Assembly (NCBI RefSeq): GCF_003287285.1
Contig: NZ_QMIG01000014.1
Coordinates: forward strand, 62,001 to 126,000
Direction: 5' to 3'
DNA: 64,000 nucleotides
Origin: Phytoactinopolyspora halophila
GTDB lineage: Bacteria > Actinomycetota > Actinomycetes > Jiangellales > Jiangellaceae
Both the position numbers and the translations under genes were made by a program. This document shows, piece by piece, positions 27,013 through 34,929 of this stretch. The number at the start of each line of letters is the position of its first letter. Positions within the stretch are counted from its first letter, which is position 1. The notes beneath the pieces are model-generated. The model had not been told where the DNA came from and made no database searches. It was given only the letters and a program-made list of their open reading frames with translations.

Positions 27013-27589
27013 TGTGGGCGCCCTCGCCGAGCAGGACGAGTCCGACCAGCACGAACAGCGCCGCGGCACCATACCGCACGATGTGCTCGGGCAACCGCTG
27101 GCCCAGCATCCGGCCGACGACGATCGCAAGTGCGCTGACCGTGACGAGGCCGACGGTCGAACCGATCCAGACCCCCACCCAGTGGTATTGAGCAGCGAGA
27201 GTGATCGTCGCGAGCATCGTCTTGTCACCGAGCTCGGCGAGAAGGAACGCGCCAGCCACAGTGATGATCGCGGACCCCGCCGCACGCCTCGTCACGCCTT
27301 GCTCGTCGTCATCTGCCGAGCCACCCCGAAGCGTCCACCCGGCGAATCCCAGGAAGGCCACCCCGGCCACGACGTTGATCCATCCGGTAGGCAACGCCGC
27401 ACCTATGCCCGCGCCTACAGCAGCAGACGCGAGATGCACGGTCACCGCCACGCCGATCAATGCCGCAAGCACATGCCACGTCTTGTACCGGGCCGCGAAC
27501 GTCATCGCCAGAAGCTGGGACTTGTCACCGAGCTCGGCGACGAAGACGACACCGAAACTGATGAGCATGCCGGCCCAGAACTCGGCCAT
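26993..27589 (-). CDS. TMEM165/GDT1-family cation (Mn2+) exporter
   Basis: A 198-residue membrane protein of the UPF0016 family, with two homologous halves of three helices. Each half holds the signature: ELGDKSQ at 19-25 and ELGDKTM at 119-125. Bacterial members such as MneA export manganese. ATG 27589 has AAGGG 8 bases upstream. The leader contains a yybP-ykoY (Mn2+-sensing) riboswitch whose downstream hairpin covers that ribosome site, so synthesis should rise with cytoplasmic manganese. Confidence 0.92.
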   Translation of the reverse strand: MAEFWAGMLISFGVVFVAELGDKSQLLAMTFAARYKTWHVLAALIGVAVTVHLASAAVGAGIGAALPTGWINVVAGVAFLGFAGWTLRGGSADDDEQGVTRRAAGSAIITVAGAFLLAELGDKTMLATITLAAQYHWVGVWIGSTVGLVTVSALAIVVGRMLGQRLPEHIVRYGAAALFVLVGLVLLGEGAHTLLTSR

Positions 27590-27598
27590 CCGGTGATC

Positions 27599-27623
27599 CC
27601 TTCGGTCCGTGCCGGACCGAAGG
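27599..27623 (-). promoter_or_regulatory. Ribosome-site sequestering hairpin of the riboswitch
   Basis: On the minus strand CCTTCGGTCC pairs with GGACCGAAGG over 10 perfect base pairs with a 5-base loop. The AAGGG ribosome site of the exporter gene is in the 3' arm. An upstream CCGAGGTCTCG could alternatively pair with the aptamer's GAGACCTTCGG, giving a switch. Confidence 0.7.
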
Positions 27624-27658
27624 ACTACGAGACCTCGGCCCGGCATGTCTGCCTTGGC

Positions 27659-27757
27659 CGAAGGTCTCGCCCGCCTCGTCACGAGGCCGCGCGGCCGGAC
27701 GTCTACATCGACGTCAGTGTGTCGAACCGCGGCATTGGGGGCTACTCCCCTTCGCGG
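27659..27757 (-). promoter_or_regulatory. yybP-ykoY manganese riboswitch aptamer
   Basis: On the minus strand the leader has CGAAGGGGAGTAGCC at its 5' side and GGCGAGACCTTCGG at its 3' side. These are the conserved GGGGAGUAG and GAGACCUU blocks of the yybP-ykoY element, and CGAAGG/CCTTCG form the closing P1 stem. The gene downstream is a manganese-exporter family member, the classical partner. The expression platform looks translational. Confidence 0.87.
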
Positions 27758-27763
27758 AAGCCA

Positions 27764-27769
27764 ACTATA
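27764..27769 (-). promoter_or_regulatory. -10 element of the riboswitch transcript
   Basis: TATAGT on the minus strand lies about 10 bases before the aptamer. The -35 side is weak (TGGGTT at an 18-base spacing). Confidence 0.5.
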
Positions 27770-27854
27770 CCCGCCATCTCGATGCCGAACCCAGCCGACG
27801 TGGGCAGAGTCACACGCAGGTCACATCAGGTCAGGCCGCATTACTCGGGTCACA

Positions 27855-28988
27855 TCACTCAGCCTGTGACCACGCTTGCGTCAGCTTGACCCGGGTGCCC
27901 GTCTGCAGGAGTGATCCGGAGTACAGCCGGCTGGCTACCAGAACGCACACCACGACCGCCACTGCCAAGAGCGCCATCGCGGCGAACGGCTCCCATGTTC
28001 GTGCATCCTCGCTGAACAACCGCACCGGCATCGCCACCGCCGCGGAGAACGGCACGTACGACAGGATCGTCATGGCCAGGTCGTTGTCCTGCAGGAAGGT
28101 CACACCGAAGTACGGCAACATCACCAGCATCATCACCAGCGTGGTACTCGAACCGAGATCCTCTTGCCGGCTGACGATCGATCCGGCGACCGACCACATC
28201 GTCGCCAGCAATATGAAGCCGAGAATGAAGAAGGGCACGAACCAGCCCAGGGCCGGTGCGAGCATCGCCAGCAATGCACCCTGATCACCCATGCGCAGGG
28301 CGAGCGGCGCGATCATCGCGAGAATCGCGACCTGCGCGAAGACCAGCAGCGAATGCCCCGCGATCTTGCCCGCCAGAAGTGACCGGATGGGCACGGTCGA
28401 GACGAGAATCTCGACGATGCGGGTCTGTTTCTCGGTCACCACGCTTTGTGCCAGCGGCATGCCGTACATCGCGAAGACGAAGAAGAACAGGGCGAAAACG
28501 AACGTCACGAGGTATTGCGCACCCGAGCTCACGTCGGAGGGCTCAAGCAGATCGACCGGCGGAGCCACGCTGAGAGCGGCGACCACGTCTTCCGGCGTGT
28601 CTTCCAAGCCGATTACCCGAACGTCGAGTGGCGACTCCCCGTCCGTATCCGGCACGACGGCGGCGTCAACATCGCCCTCCCGGACGAGCGCCTCTGCCTC
28701 TTGTGCGTCCGCGACCGGCTGCGCTTCCAGCTCGGTCTCTGCCACGACACGTTCAGACTCCGCCCCGACGGTGGCAACCGACGGTGCTCCCCCGCCGAAC
28801 AGACTCGGCAAGATCCCCATTGCAAGAATGCCGAGGATGAACATGCCGAAGGTGATCCAGTAACCCTTGGACCGAATCTGACTGCTGATCTCGCGTTCGG
28901 CCACCAGACGGCTCGCCGTCCAGAACGACGCGCTTCCCGTCTCTGTCGCCTCCGTCGCCTCCGGTGGGGACACGGTCTGCGTACTCAT
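27855..28988 (-). CDS. ABC-2 type exporter permease (NatB/YhaP-like)
   Basis: A 377-residue membrane protein: one N-terminal helix (about 45-65), a large extracytoplasmic domain (about 65-165), then five or so helices, the ABC2_membrane_3 topology. The segment EKQTRIVEILVSTVPIRSLLAGKIAG is the conserved coupling region. Its GTG/ATG start overlaps the ATPase gene stop by four bases. Substrate is not indicated; NatAB relatives export Na+ or peptides. It lies downstream of a two-component system in the same direction. Confidence 0.88.
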   Translation of the reverse strand: MSTQTVSPPEATEATETGSASFWTASRLVAEREISSQIRSKGYWITFGMFILGILAMGILPSLFGGGAPSVATVGAESERVVAETELEAQPVADAQEAEALVREGDVDAAVVPDTDGESPLDVRVIGLEDTPEDVVAALSVAPPVDLLEPSDVSSGAQYLVTFVFALFFFVFAMYGMPLAQSVVTEKQTRIVEILVSTVPIRSLLAGKIAGHSLLVFAQVAILAMIAPLALRMGDQGALLAMLAPALGWFVPFFILGFILLATMWSVAGSIVSRQEDLGSSTTLVMMLVMLPYFGVTFLQDNDLAMTILSYVPFSAAVAMPVRLFSEDARTWEPFAAMALLAVAVVVCVLVASRLYSGSLLQTGTRVKLTQAWSQAE

Positions 28989-29911
28989 GAGATGACCTCC
29001 CGGAAGATCTCCGCCAGCGAGGGGACGACCGGACCGAATCGGTGGACGGCTCCGCGCTGCACGGCAGCATTTAACACGGTCTGTTCGAGGTGACCACCAT
29101 CGCCGTTACCGCTCGGAGCCGAAGAGACGCCCAGGCCGTCGGAAAGATCGAAGACGGCGCGTTCGCCATCCAGCTCGACCAACTGGATCCCGGGCATGTC
29201 GCGGACCCATCCGGCGTCGGAATCCACCACCAGCTCGAACCGGGGTGGCCCGAACCTGGAACGCAGCTCCTCGCGCGGCCCACTAGCCGCGATCGCACCT
29301 GCCGAGATGATGACCAGGTCGTCGCACAGCCGCTCGACCACCTCCAGCTGGTGGCTGGAGAACAGGACCGGGACGCCGCGTCGGGCACGCTCGCGAAGCA
29401 CCCCGAGCACGGTCTCGATCGCGATCGGGTCCAGGCCGGAGAACGGCTCGTCGAGGATGAGGAGCTCGGGATCGTGCACGAGTGCGGCCGCCACCTGCAC
29501 GCGTTGCTGATTGCCGAGTGAGAGCTGCTCGACCGGATCGCTGGCCCGCTCGGCCAGAGCGAGCTGTTCGAGCAGCTCGTCCGTGTTTCGTCGCGCCGCA
29601 GCAGCGTGCATGCCATGGAGCCGACCCAGGTAGATGATCTGATCCGCGACCTTCATCTTGGGATAGAGGCCACGCTCTTCGGGCATGTAGCCGAAACGCT
29701 GCCGGACCGCCTGCGTCACCGGACGTCCACGCCACGAGACCGTTCCCGCGTCAGCTGCGAGCACGCCCAGGATGATCCGCATGGCGGTCGTCTTGCCGGA
29801 GCCGTTGGCGCCGACGAACCCGGTCATGCGTGCCGGAGCGACGTCGAACGAGACATCGTCCAGCGCCCGGTGGGTACCGAACGAACGGCTGACCGACCTG
29901 ACTTGCAGCAT
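28985..29911 (-). CDS. ABC transporter ATP-binding protein (NatA/YhaQ-like)
   Basis: A 308-residue ATPase: Walker A GANGSGKTT, the Q-loop region GYMPEERGLYPKM, signature LSLGNQQRVQ (a divergent LSxGxxQ), Walker B LLILDEPFSG and the switch histidine in SSHQLEVV. The C-terminal 80 residues are an accessory domain. It energises the permease encoded next. The 170-base gap to the response regulator gene upstream leaves room for its own promoter. Confidence 0.93.
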   Translation of the reverse strand: MLQVRSVSRSFGTHRALDDVSFDVAPARMTGFVGANGSGKTTAMRIILGVLAADAGTVSWRGRPVTQAVRQRFGYMPEERGLYPKMKVADQIIYLGRLHGMHAAAARRNTDELLEQLALAERASDPVEQLSLGNQQRVQVAAALVHDPELLILDEPFSGLDPIAIETVLGVLRERARRGVPVLFSSHQLEVVERLCDDLVIISAGAIAASGPREELRSRFGPPRFELVVDSDAGWVRDMPGIQLVELDGERAVFDLSDGLGVSSAPSGNGDGGHLEQTVLNAAVQRGAVHRFGPVVPSLAEIFREVIS

Positions 29912-30085
29912 GACTCTCCTCCACGAGCTGGGGCCATTCTCAGGCTAGGAGCCGTGGCAGCCTCTCGGCGTCCGGCGCGCGAGCGATTTCGCGGGTCATT
30001 CGCGCGAACCATCACCCAGCCCGGCGCACCGGAGCCGGAATCGGAATCGGCCGGAGCCTGCCGGCCACCACGAGTCACCGAGGCA

Positions 30086-30847
30086 TCAGGACACGCTTCC
30101 CCCCGGAGCGACAACACCGCTCTCGTAGGCAAAAACCACTGCCTGCGTGCGATCGCGTAGATCGAGCTTCATCAGGACGCGTGACACGTGCGTCTTGACG
30201 GTCGTCTCACCCAAGTAGAGCTGCTCGGCGATCTCGGTGTTCGTGGCCCCACGCGCCAGCAGAACCAGCACCTCGTACTCTCGATCCGTCAACTCCGGGG
30301 GACGATGGGTGCCGGCAACGGCAGGAGGCGCGCTGAACCGCTCGATCACGCGCCGCGTGACCTCCGGTGACAGCAGCGCATCGCCCCTCGCGACCACGCG
30401 CACCGACTCGACCAGGTCGTCCGGGCTGGCGTTCTTCAACAGGAAACCGCTCGCCCCGGAACGTAGCGCTTCGAACAGGTAGTCTTCACGATCGAACGTC
30501 GTCAAGATGATGACCTTGACCGGCGAGCCAGTACCACCCTGATTGGTGAACCCGTTATCGATCGCCCGGGGCGCATCCCGCTCGCTCGGGCTCCCCGTTC
30601 CCGGTGGACGCGTCCCCAGAATCTGTTTGGTCGCCTCGAGGCCATCCATGTGCGGCATCTGCACGTCCATCAGCACGATGTCCGGCTCCACCCGGAGACA
30701 GAGCTCCACCGCTTCGGTGCCGTTGCGGGCTTCACCGGCGACCTCGATGTCCTGTTCGGCTCCGAGGATGACCCGGAAACCGGCACGTACCAGGTCCTGA
30801 TCGTCAACGAGGGCGACCCGGATCGGCCGCGTATCGCCAGCGTTCAT
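30086..30847 (-). CDS. NarL/LuxR-type response regulator with an inserted loop
   Basis: A 253-residue response regulator. The receiver has the phospho-acceptor D61 in IVLMDVQMP, then T/K in LTTFD and LLKNA; a LuxR HTH follows (LTDREYEVLVLLARGATNTE, IAEQLYLGETTVKTHVSRV). Between helix 3 and strand 4 there is a stretch of about 30 extra residues (79-109) rich in Gly, Ser, Pro and Thr and containing GTGSP twice. The ATG overlaps the kinase stop by one base (TGATG). Partner of the kinase just upstream. Confidence 0.92.
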   Translation of the reverse strand: MNAGDTRPIRVALVDDQDLVRAGFRVILGAEQDIEVAGEARNGTEAVELCLRVEPDIVLMDVQMPHMDGLEATKQILGTRPPGTGSPSERDAPRAIDNGFTNQGGTGSPVKVIILTTFDREDYLFEALRSGASGFLLKNASPDDLVESVRVVARGDALLSPEVTRRVIERFSAPPAVAGTHRPPELTDREYEVLVLLARGATNTEIAEQLYLGETTVKTHVSRVLMKLDLRDRTQAVVFAYESGVVAPGGSVS

Positions 30848-32355
30848 CACTCCACCACCGAATCTGGCCGGTGCCCCGAGGTATCCGGCACCGGTGTCGT
30901 CGCACTGGCAGCGCCCGATCCCGCGCTCTCGTCCTCGGTCCGGAACTCGAGTGGTAACCGTGCCCGAACCCGGAAGCCACCACCCCGGCGGGCGCCTACC
31001 TCGAGCTCGCCCTCGTGGACGGCCACGCGTTCTCGCATCCCGACCAGCCCCAGACCGCCGGCATCGCTGCGCTCACGATGTCCAGCAGGCTCGGGTTCCA
31101 CGGCAGCGCCCCGCCCGTCGTCGCTGACCTCGACCTCCAGCAGACGGTCGAGGTATCGCACCCGCACATCGACCTCCGAGGCGCCCGCATGCCGCACCGT
31201 GTTCGTGAGCGCTTCTTGCACGATCCGATATGCCGTGAGGGCGACGGCTTCCGGCACCGGTCGCGGCTCACCGAACGTACTGTACTCGACACGCAGTCCG
31301 GTCCCCCGAGTCTCCTGGAGGAGATCCTCGATCTCCTCCAACCCGGGCGCCGAGACGTGCGGACCGTCACCTTCCCCTGCCCGCTCGCCTGCGCCGTCAT
31401 CGTGTGCCTCGGCACGAAGCACACCCAGCAGTCCGCGTAGCTCTCCTATTGCCGTTCGTGCCGTGCTCTCCACCGCATCCAGCGATTTACGCGCCAGGTT
31501 GTGATCGGAATCAAAGACCCGCCGCGCGGCTGCGGCCTGAACGCCCATCACCGAGACATGGTGAGCCACGACGTCATGCAGATCCCGGGCGATACGCAAC
31601 CGCTCGGCCGTAACGGCCTGACGAGCGTTCTCCATCTGGGAACGACGCAACTGGTCGCCCTGCACCCGGAGCTCGTGCTGGCGACGCGCCGACTCCCAGG
31701 CGATGTTGCCGAAAAAGTAGGCACCCAGGAAGAACAGCAGGTTGAAACCGATCGTGTGCACGGTCATCGCCAGTAGCGGGTCAAGCGGGCCGGCAGCTCC
31801 GTCGAAGTCGGGCGCCGGGCTCATGAGGGTCTCGGTCATGCCGAAACCAAGCCAGCCGAACATGGCGACGATGATGCCGACGCGCACCCAGCGCGCCACC
31901 ACCCGATCCGCACCCCACGCCCCCAAGCTGTAGATCGCGAGGAAGAGGGCCAGGGACGGGACGAAGTTGTCTCCGACATGGCGGGCTTGCGCTGCGATGA
32001 ACAGGCCCGCGACGATCAAGGCCACGAGCACCGGAAACCGCCGCCGAACCGCCAGTGGCGCGGTCAGCGCCACTCCCCATGCCAGCTGTTCGGCCAACGC
32101 CGGAGCATCCCCGAATGCCAGCGCGCCCATGCTGTTGACCAGAACGGTCGCGACCAGAGCTCCTGCCATGACAAGGGCGGCCACCCACACGTCCTTGCGC
32201 AGTTCCTCTGGGCTGGGGCGGGGGCGTTGCCAGCGCTGCCAGGCGTCGTCGTTCGCCGAGCCGCCCGCGCCGCCGGGGGCATGTGCCGATTCCCGGCCAA
32301 AACGGTTGTGGTCCCGCCGGATGTCCTGTTCGGCCGGCGCCGAGGTCCCGCTCAT
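30847..32355 (-). CDS. Sensor histidine kinase (HisKA_3)
   Basis: A 502-residue kinase. About six N-terminal membrane helices (55-220) form the sensor, then a HisKA_3 dimerisation domain with the phospho-histidine H260 in RIARDLHDVVAHHVS, and an HATPase_c domain with DDGRGA and GLVGMRERV. The C-terminal 30 residues are a Ser/Ala/Thr tail. TACCTT lies 7 bases before the ATG at 32355 and no ribosome site is seen. It phosphorylates the regulator encoded next. The ABC exporter downstream is a plausible target. Confidence 0.9.
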   Translation of the reverse strand: MSGTSAPAEQDIRRDHNRFGRESAHAPGGAGGSANDDAWQRWQRPRPSPEELRKDVWVAALVMAGALVATVLVNSMGALAFGDAPALAEQLAWGVALTAPLAVRRRFPVLVALIVAGLFIAAQARHVGDNFVPSLALFLAIYSLGAWGADRVVARWVRVGIIVAMFGWLGFGMTETLMSPAPDFDGAAGPLDPLLAMTVHTIGFNLLFFLGAYFFGNIAWESARRQHELRVQGDQLRRSQMENARQAVTAERLRIARDLHDVVAHHVSVMGVQAAAARRVFDSDHNLARKSLDAVESTARTAIGELRGLLGVLRAEAHDDGAGERAGEGDGPHVSAPGLEEIEDLLQETRGTGLRVEYSTFGEPRPVPEAVALTAYRIVQEALTNTVRHAGASEVDVRVRYLDRLLEVEVSDDGRGAAVEPEPAGHRERSDAGGLGLVGMRERVAVHEGELEVGARRGGGFRVRARLPLEFRTEDESAGSGAASATTPVPDTSGHRPDSVVE

Positions 32356-32435
32356 AATCGACAAGGTAACGCACCGGCAATACGGATATGTTGAACACGA
32401 GAACACCTCGACACCTCGCCGACGCAAGGAATGAG

Positions 32436-33488
32436 ATGACCACGGACGCGAACGACGAACACGGCACCGCAGGGACATACGTCGCAGAGGGCCAGGAGTT
32501 CACCCGGGACACGAACTACATCCCCACCCGCATCACCGCTGATGGCCGCGACGGGTATCCCGTCGAGCCGAACCGGTACCGACTGATCATCGCGCGCGCC
32601 TGTCCGTGGGCCAACCGGACGGCGATCGTCCGGCGGCTCCTGGGACTGGAGCCCGTCCTGTCGATGGGAATCTGCGGACCCGTTCACGACTGGCGCAGCT
32701 GGACTTTCGACCTCGATCCGGGTGGTGTCGATCCCGTTCTGCGCATTCCCAGACTGCGGGACGCGTACTTCGCGCGGTTCCCGGACTATCCGCGGGGCAT
32801 CACCGTACCGGCAATCGTCGACGTTCCGACCGGCCAGGTCGTGACGAACGACTACGCGCAGATCACCCTCGACTTCTCGACCGAATGGCAGGACCACCAT
32901 CGAGACGGTGCGCCCGACCTGTATCCGGAGCGGTTGCGCCCGGAAATCGACGAGGTCGCAGAGTTGATCTTCAACGACGTGAACAACGGCGTCTACCGCT
33001 GCGGCTTCGCCGGATCGCAACGCGCATACGAACGCGCGTACGAGCAACTTTTCAGCCGCTTGGACTGGCTCGAAGAACGGCTGTCCAAGCAGCGCTACCT
33101 GGTGGGCGACACGATCACGGAAGCTGACATCCGACTGTTCACCACACTGGTTCGTTTCGACGCCGCCTATCACGGCCACTTCAAGTGCAACCGGAACAAG
33201 CTGAGCGAGATGCCCGTCCTCTGGGCATACGTGCGCGATCTGTTCCAGACACCCGGCTTCGGCGACACCATCGATTTCGTTCAGATCAAAGAGCACTACT
33301 ACGTGGTGCACACCGACATCAATCCCACCCAGATCGTTCCGGCAGGCCCTCGCCTCGACGGCTGGCTAGCGCCGCATCACCGGGACGAACTCGGAGGGCG
33401 GCCCTTCGGCGACGGGACACCTCCGGGACCACCACCCGCAGACGAGCGCGTACCCGCGGAGAACACCGTCCCAGGACTCGGCGTATAG
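32436..33488 (+). CDS. Glutathionyl-hydroquinone-reductase-type protein (ECM4/YqjG family)
   Basis: A 350-residue omega-class GST-like enzyme. The thioredoxin-fold active site is ARACPWANR (54-61) with the nucleophilic cysteine C56, followed by the family's VPAIVDVPTGQVVTNDYAQI and an all-alpha C-terminal domain with YLVGDTITEADIRLFTTLVR. In glutathione users it reduces glutathionyl-hydroquinones; in actinomycetes mycothiol would be the thiol, which is an inference. ATG 32436 has AAGGA 5 bases upstream. The tail after about residue 300 is proline-rich and likely disordered. Confidence 0.9.
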   Translation: MTTDANDEHGTAGTYVAEGQEFTRDTNYIPTRITADGRDGYPVEPNRYRLIIARACPWANRTAIVRRLLGLEPVLSMGICGPVHDWRSWTFDLDPGGVDPVLRIPRLRDAYFARFPDYPRGITVPAIVDVPTGQVVTNDYAQITLDFSTEWQDHHRDGAPDLYPERLRPEIDEVAELIFNDVNNGVYRCGFAGSQRAYERAYEQLFSRLDWLEERLSKQRYLVGDTITEADIRLFTTLVRFDAAYHGHFKCNRNKLSEMPVLWAYVRDLFQTPGFGDTIDFVQIKEHYYVVHTDINPTQIVPAGPRLDGWLAPHHRDELGGRPFGDGTPPGPPPADERVPAENTVPGLGV

Positions 33489-33586
33489 CCGCGGCCCGGC
33501 TGCACCGCAAACACGCACGGACGCGTCCGCGACATACCCCGAACGCGTACTTGTGCGGAGGCGGTCGGGGCCACGAGAATCACCGC

Positions 33587-34876
33587 ATGTCCACGTCGTC
33601 GCCGGCGGTCGCCGTTCCCACGCACTGGTACAACATCACAGCGGACCTCCCGAAGCCTCCCCCGCCGCCGCTTCATCCGGGCACCGGAGAGCCCATCCAG
33701 CCCGCGGATCTCGCCGCGCTGTTCCCGAAGGCATTGATCGCCCAGGAAGCGGCCAGCGAATCCTATATCGAGATCCCGGAACCGATTCGCGACATCTACG
33801 CGACGTGGCGCCCGTCACCGCTGTTCCGTGCGACCCGCCTCGAACAGGAGCTGGGCACGGCCGCGCGCATCTACGTCAAGTACGAAGGAGCCAGCCCGGT
33901 CGGCAGCCACAAGGTGAACTCGGCCGTTGCCCAGGCATATTTCAACGCCGACGACGGCGTGACCACATTGACCACCGAGACCGGTGCAGGGCAATGGGGC
34001 AGCGCCCTGGCTTTCGCGTGCGCCATGTTCGGCATCGATCTCGAAGTGTGGCAGGTCAAGGCGTCATACGCGACGAAGCCGTACCGCAGGCACCTCATCG
34101 AAACCTACGGCGGCACGGTCCACCCGAGCCCGTCGGAGCTGACCGAGTCCGGCCGCGCGGTACTCGCTGACGACCCGGATTCACCCGGAAGTCTCGGCGT
34201 CGCTGTCAGCGAGGCAGTCGAGGTCGCCGCGAGCAATCCGGCTGCGCGATACGCGCTGGGGAGCGTGCTCAATCACGTCCTTCTCCACCAGACGGTCATC
34301 GGGCAAGAGACTATCGCACAGCTTCGGGCAGCGGGCGAGGATTCCGTAGACGTCATCTACGGGTGTGCGGGCGGAGGCTCCAACCTTGCCGGCCTGGCCT
34401 TTCCGTTCCTCCGAGAGGTCTTGCACGAACGCGCCGCGACCCGCGTGGTGGCCGCCGAGCCGTCCGCATGTCCGTCCCTCACAGCAGGTGAGTATCGCTA
34501 CGATCATGGCGATCTGGCCGGGCTCACACCGCTGCTGAAGATGCACACCCTCGGGCAAGACTTCGTGCCCAGCCCTATCCATGCAGGTGGGCTGCGCTAT
34601 CACGGCATGGCGCCCCTGCTCAGTCACGCCGTCGAACTCGGCTATGTCGAGGGGCAGGCGATCAGCCAGCAAGACGCGTTCGCGGCAGGTATCCTGTTCT
34701 CGCGCACGCAAGGCATCGTTCCGGCGCCCGAGGCATGTCATGGGCTCGCCGCAGCCGTTGCCGACCTGCGCGGATCATCCACGCCAACAGCCGTCGTGCT
34801 CGGATTGTCCGGTCACGGACAGCTCGACCTTCCCGCTTACGCGGCCTATCTTGCGGGCGAGCTCACCGATACCTGA
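33587..34876 (+). CDS. trpB: TrpB2-type tryptophan synthase beta chain
   Basis: A 429-residue PLP enzyme that joins indole and serine. The Schiff-base lysine is K109 in GASPVGSHKVNSAVAQ, and the phosphate-binding glycine run is YGCAGGGSNLAG. Length, the HWYNITADLP N-terminus and the FPKALIAQE segment place it in the TrpB2 branch, which usually has no adjacent trpA, and none is here. It could therefore act as a free indole-salvage synthase. No ribosome site is obvious before ATG 33587. It ends at a hairpin facing the convergent unknown gene. Confidence 0.92.
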   Translation: MSTSSPAVAVPTHWYNITADLPKPPPPPLHPGTGEPIQPADLAALFPKALIAQEAASESYIEIPEPIRDIYATWRPSPLFRATRLEQELGTAARIYVKYEGASPVGSHKVNSAVAQAYFNADDGVTTLTTETGAGQWGSALAFACAMFGIDLEVWQVKASYATKPYRRHLIETYGGTVHPSPSELTESGRAVLADDPDSPGSLGVAVSEAVEVAASNPAARYALGSVLNHVLLHQTVIGQETIAQLRAAGEDSVDVIYGCAGGGSNLAGLAFPFLREVLHERAATRVVAAEPSACPSLTAGEYRYDHGDLAGLTPLLKMHTLGQDFVPSPIHAGGLRYHGMAPLLSHAVELGYVEGQAISQQDAFAAGILFSRTQGIVPAPEACHGLAAAVADLRGSSTPTAVVLGLSGHGQLDLPAYAAYLAGELTDT

Positions 34877-34888
34877 CCCGGCTTGCCA

Positions 34889-34909
34889 CGTCGCGACCGA
34901 GTCGCGACG
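34889..34909. terminator. Hairpin between convergent trpB and the unknown gene
   Basis: CGTCGCGAC and GTCGCGACG form a perfect 9-bp stem with a CGA loop, in the 53-base gap between two convergent genes. Confidence 0.7.
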
Positions 34910-34929
34910 GGATCGATCACGAAGGGACG

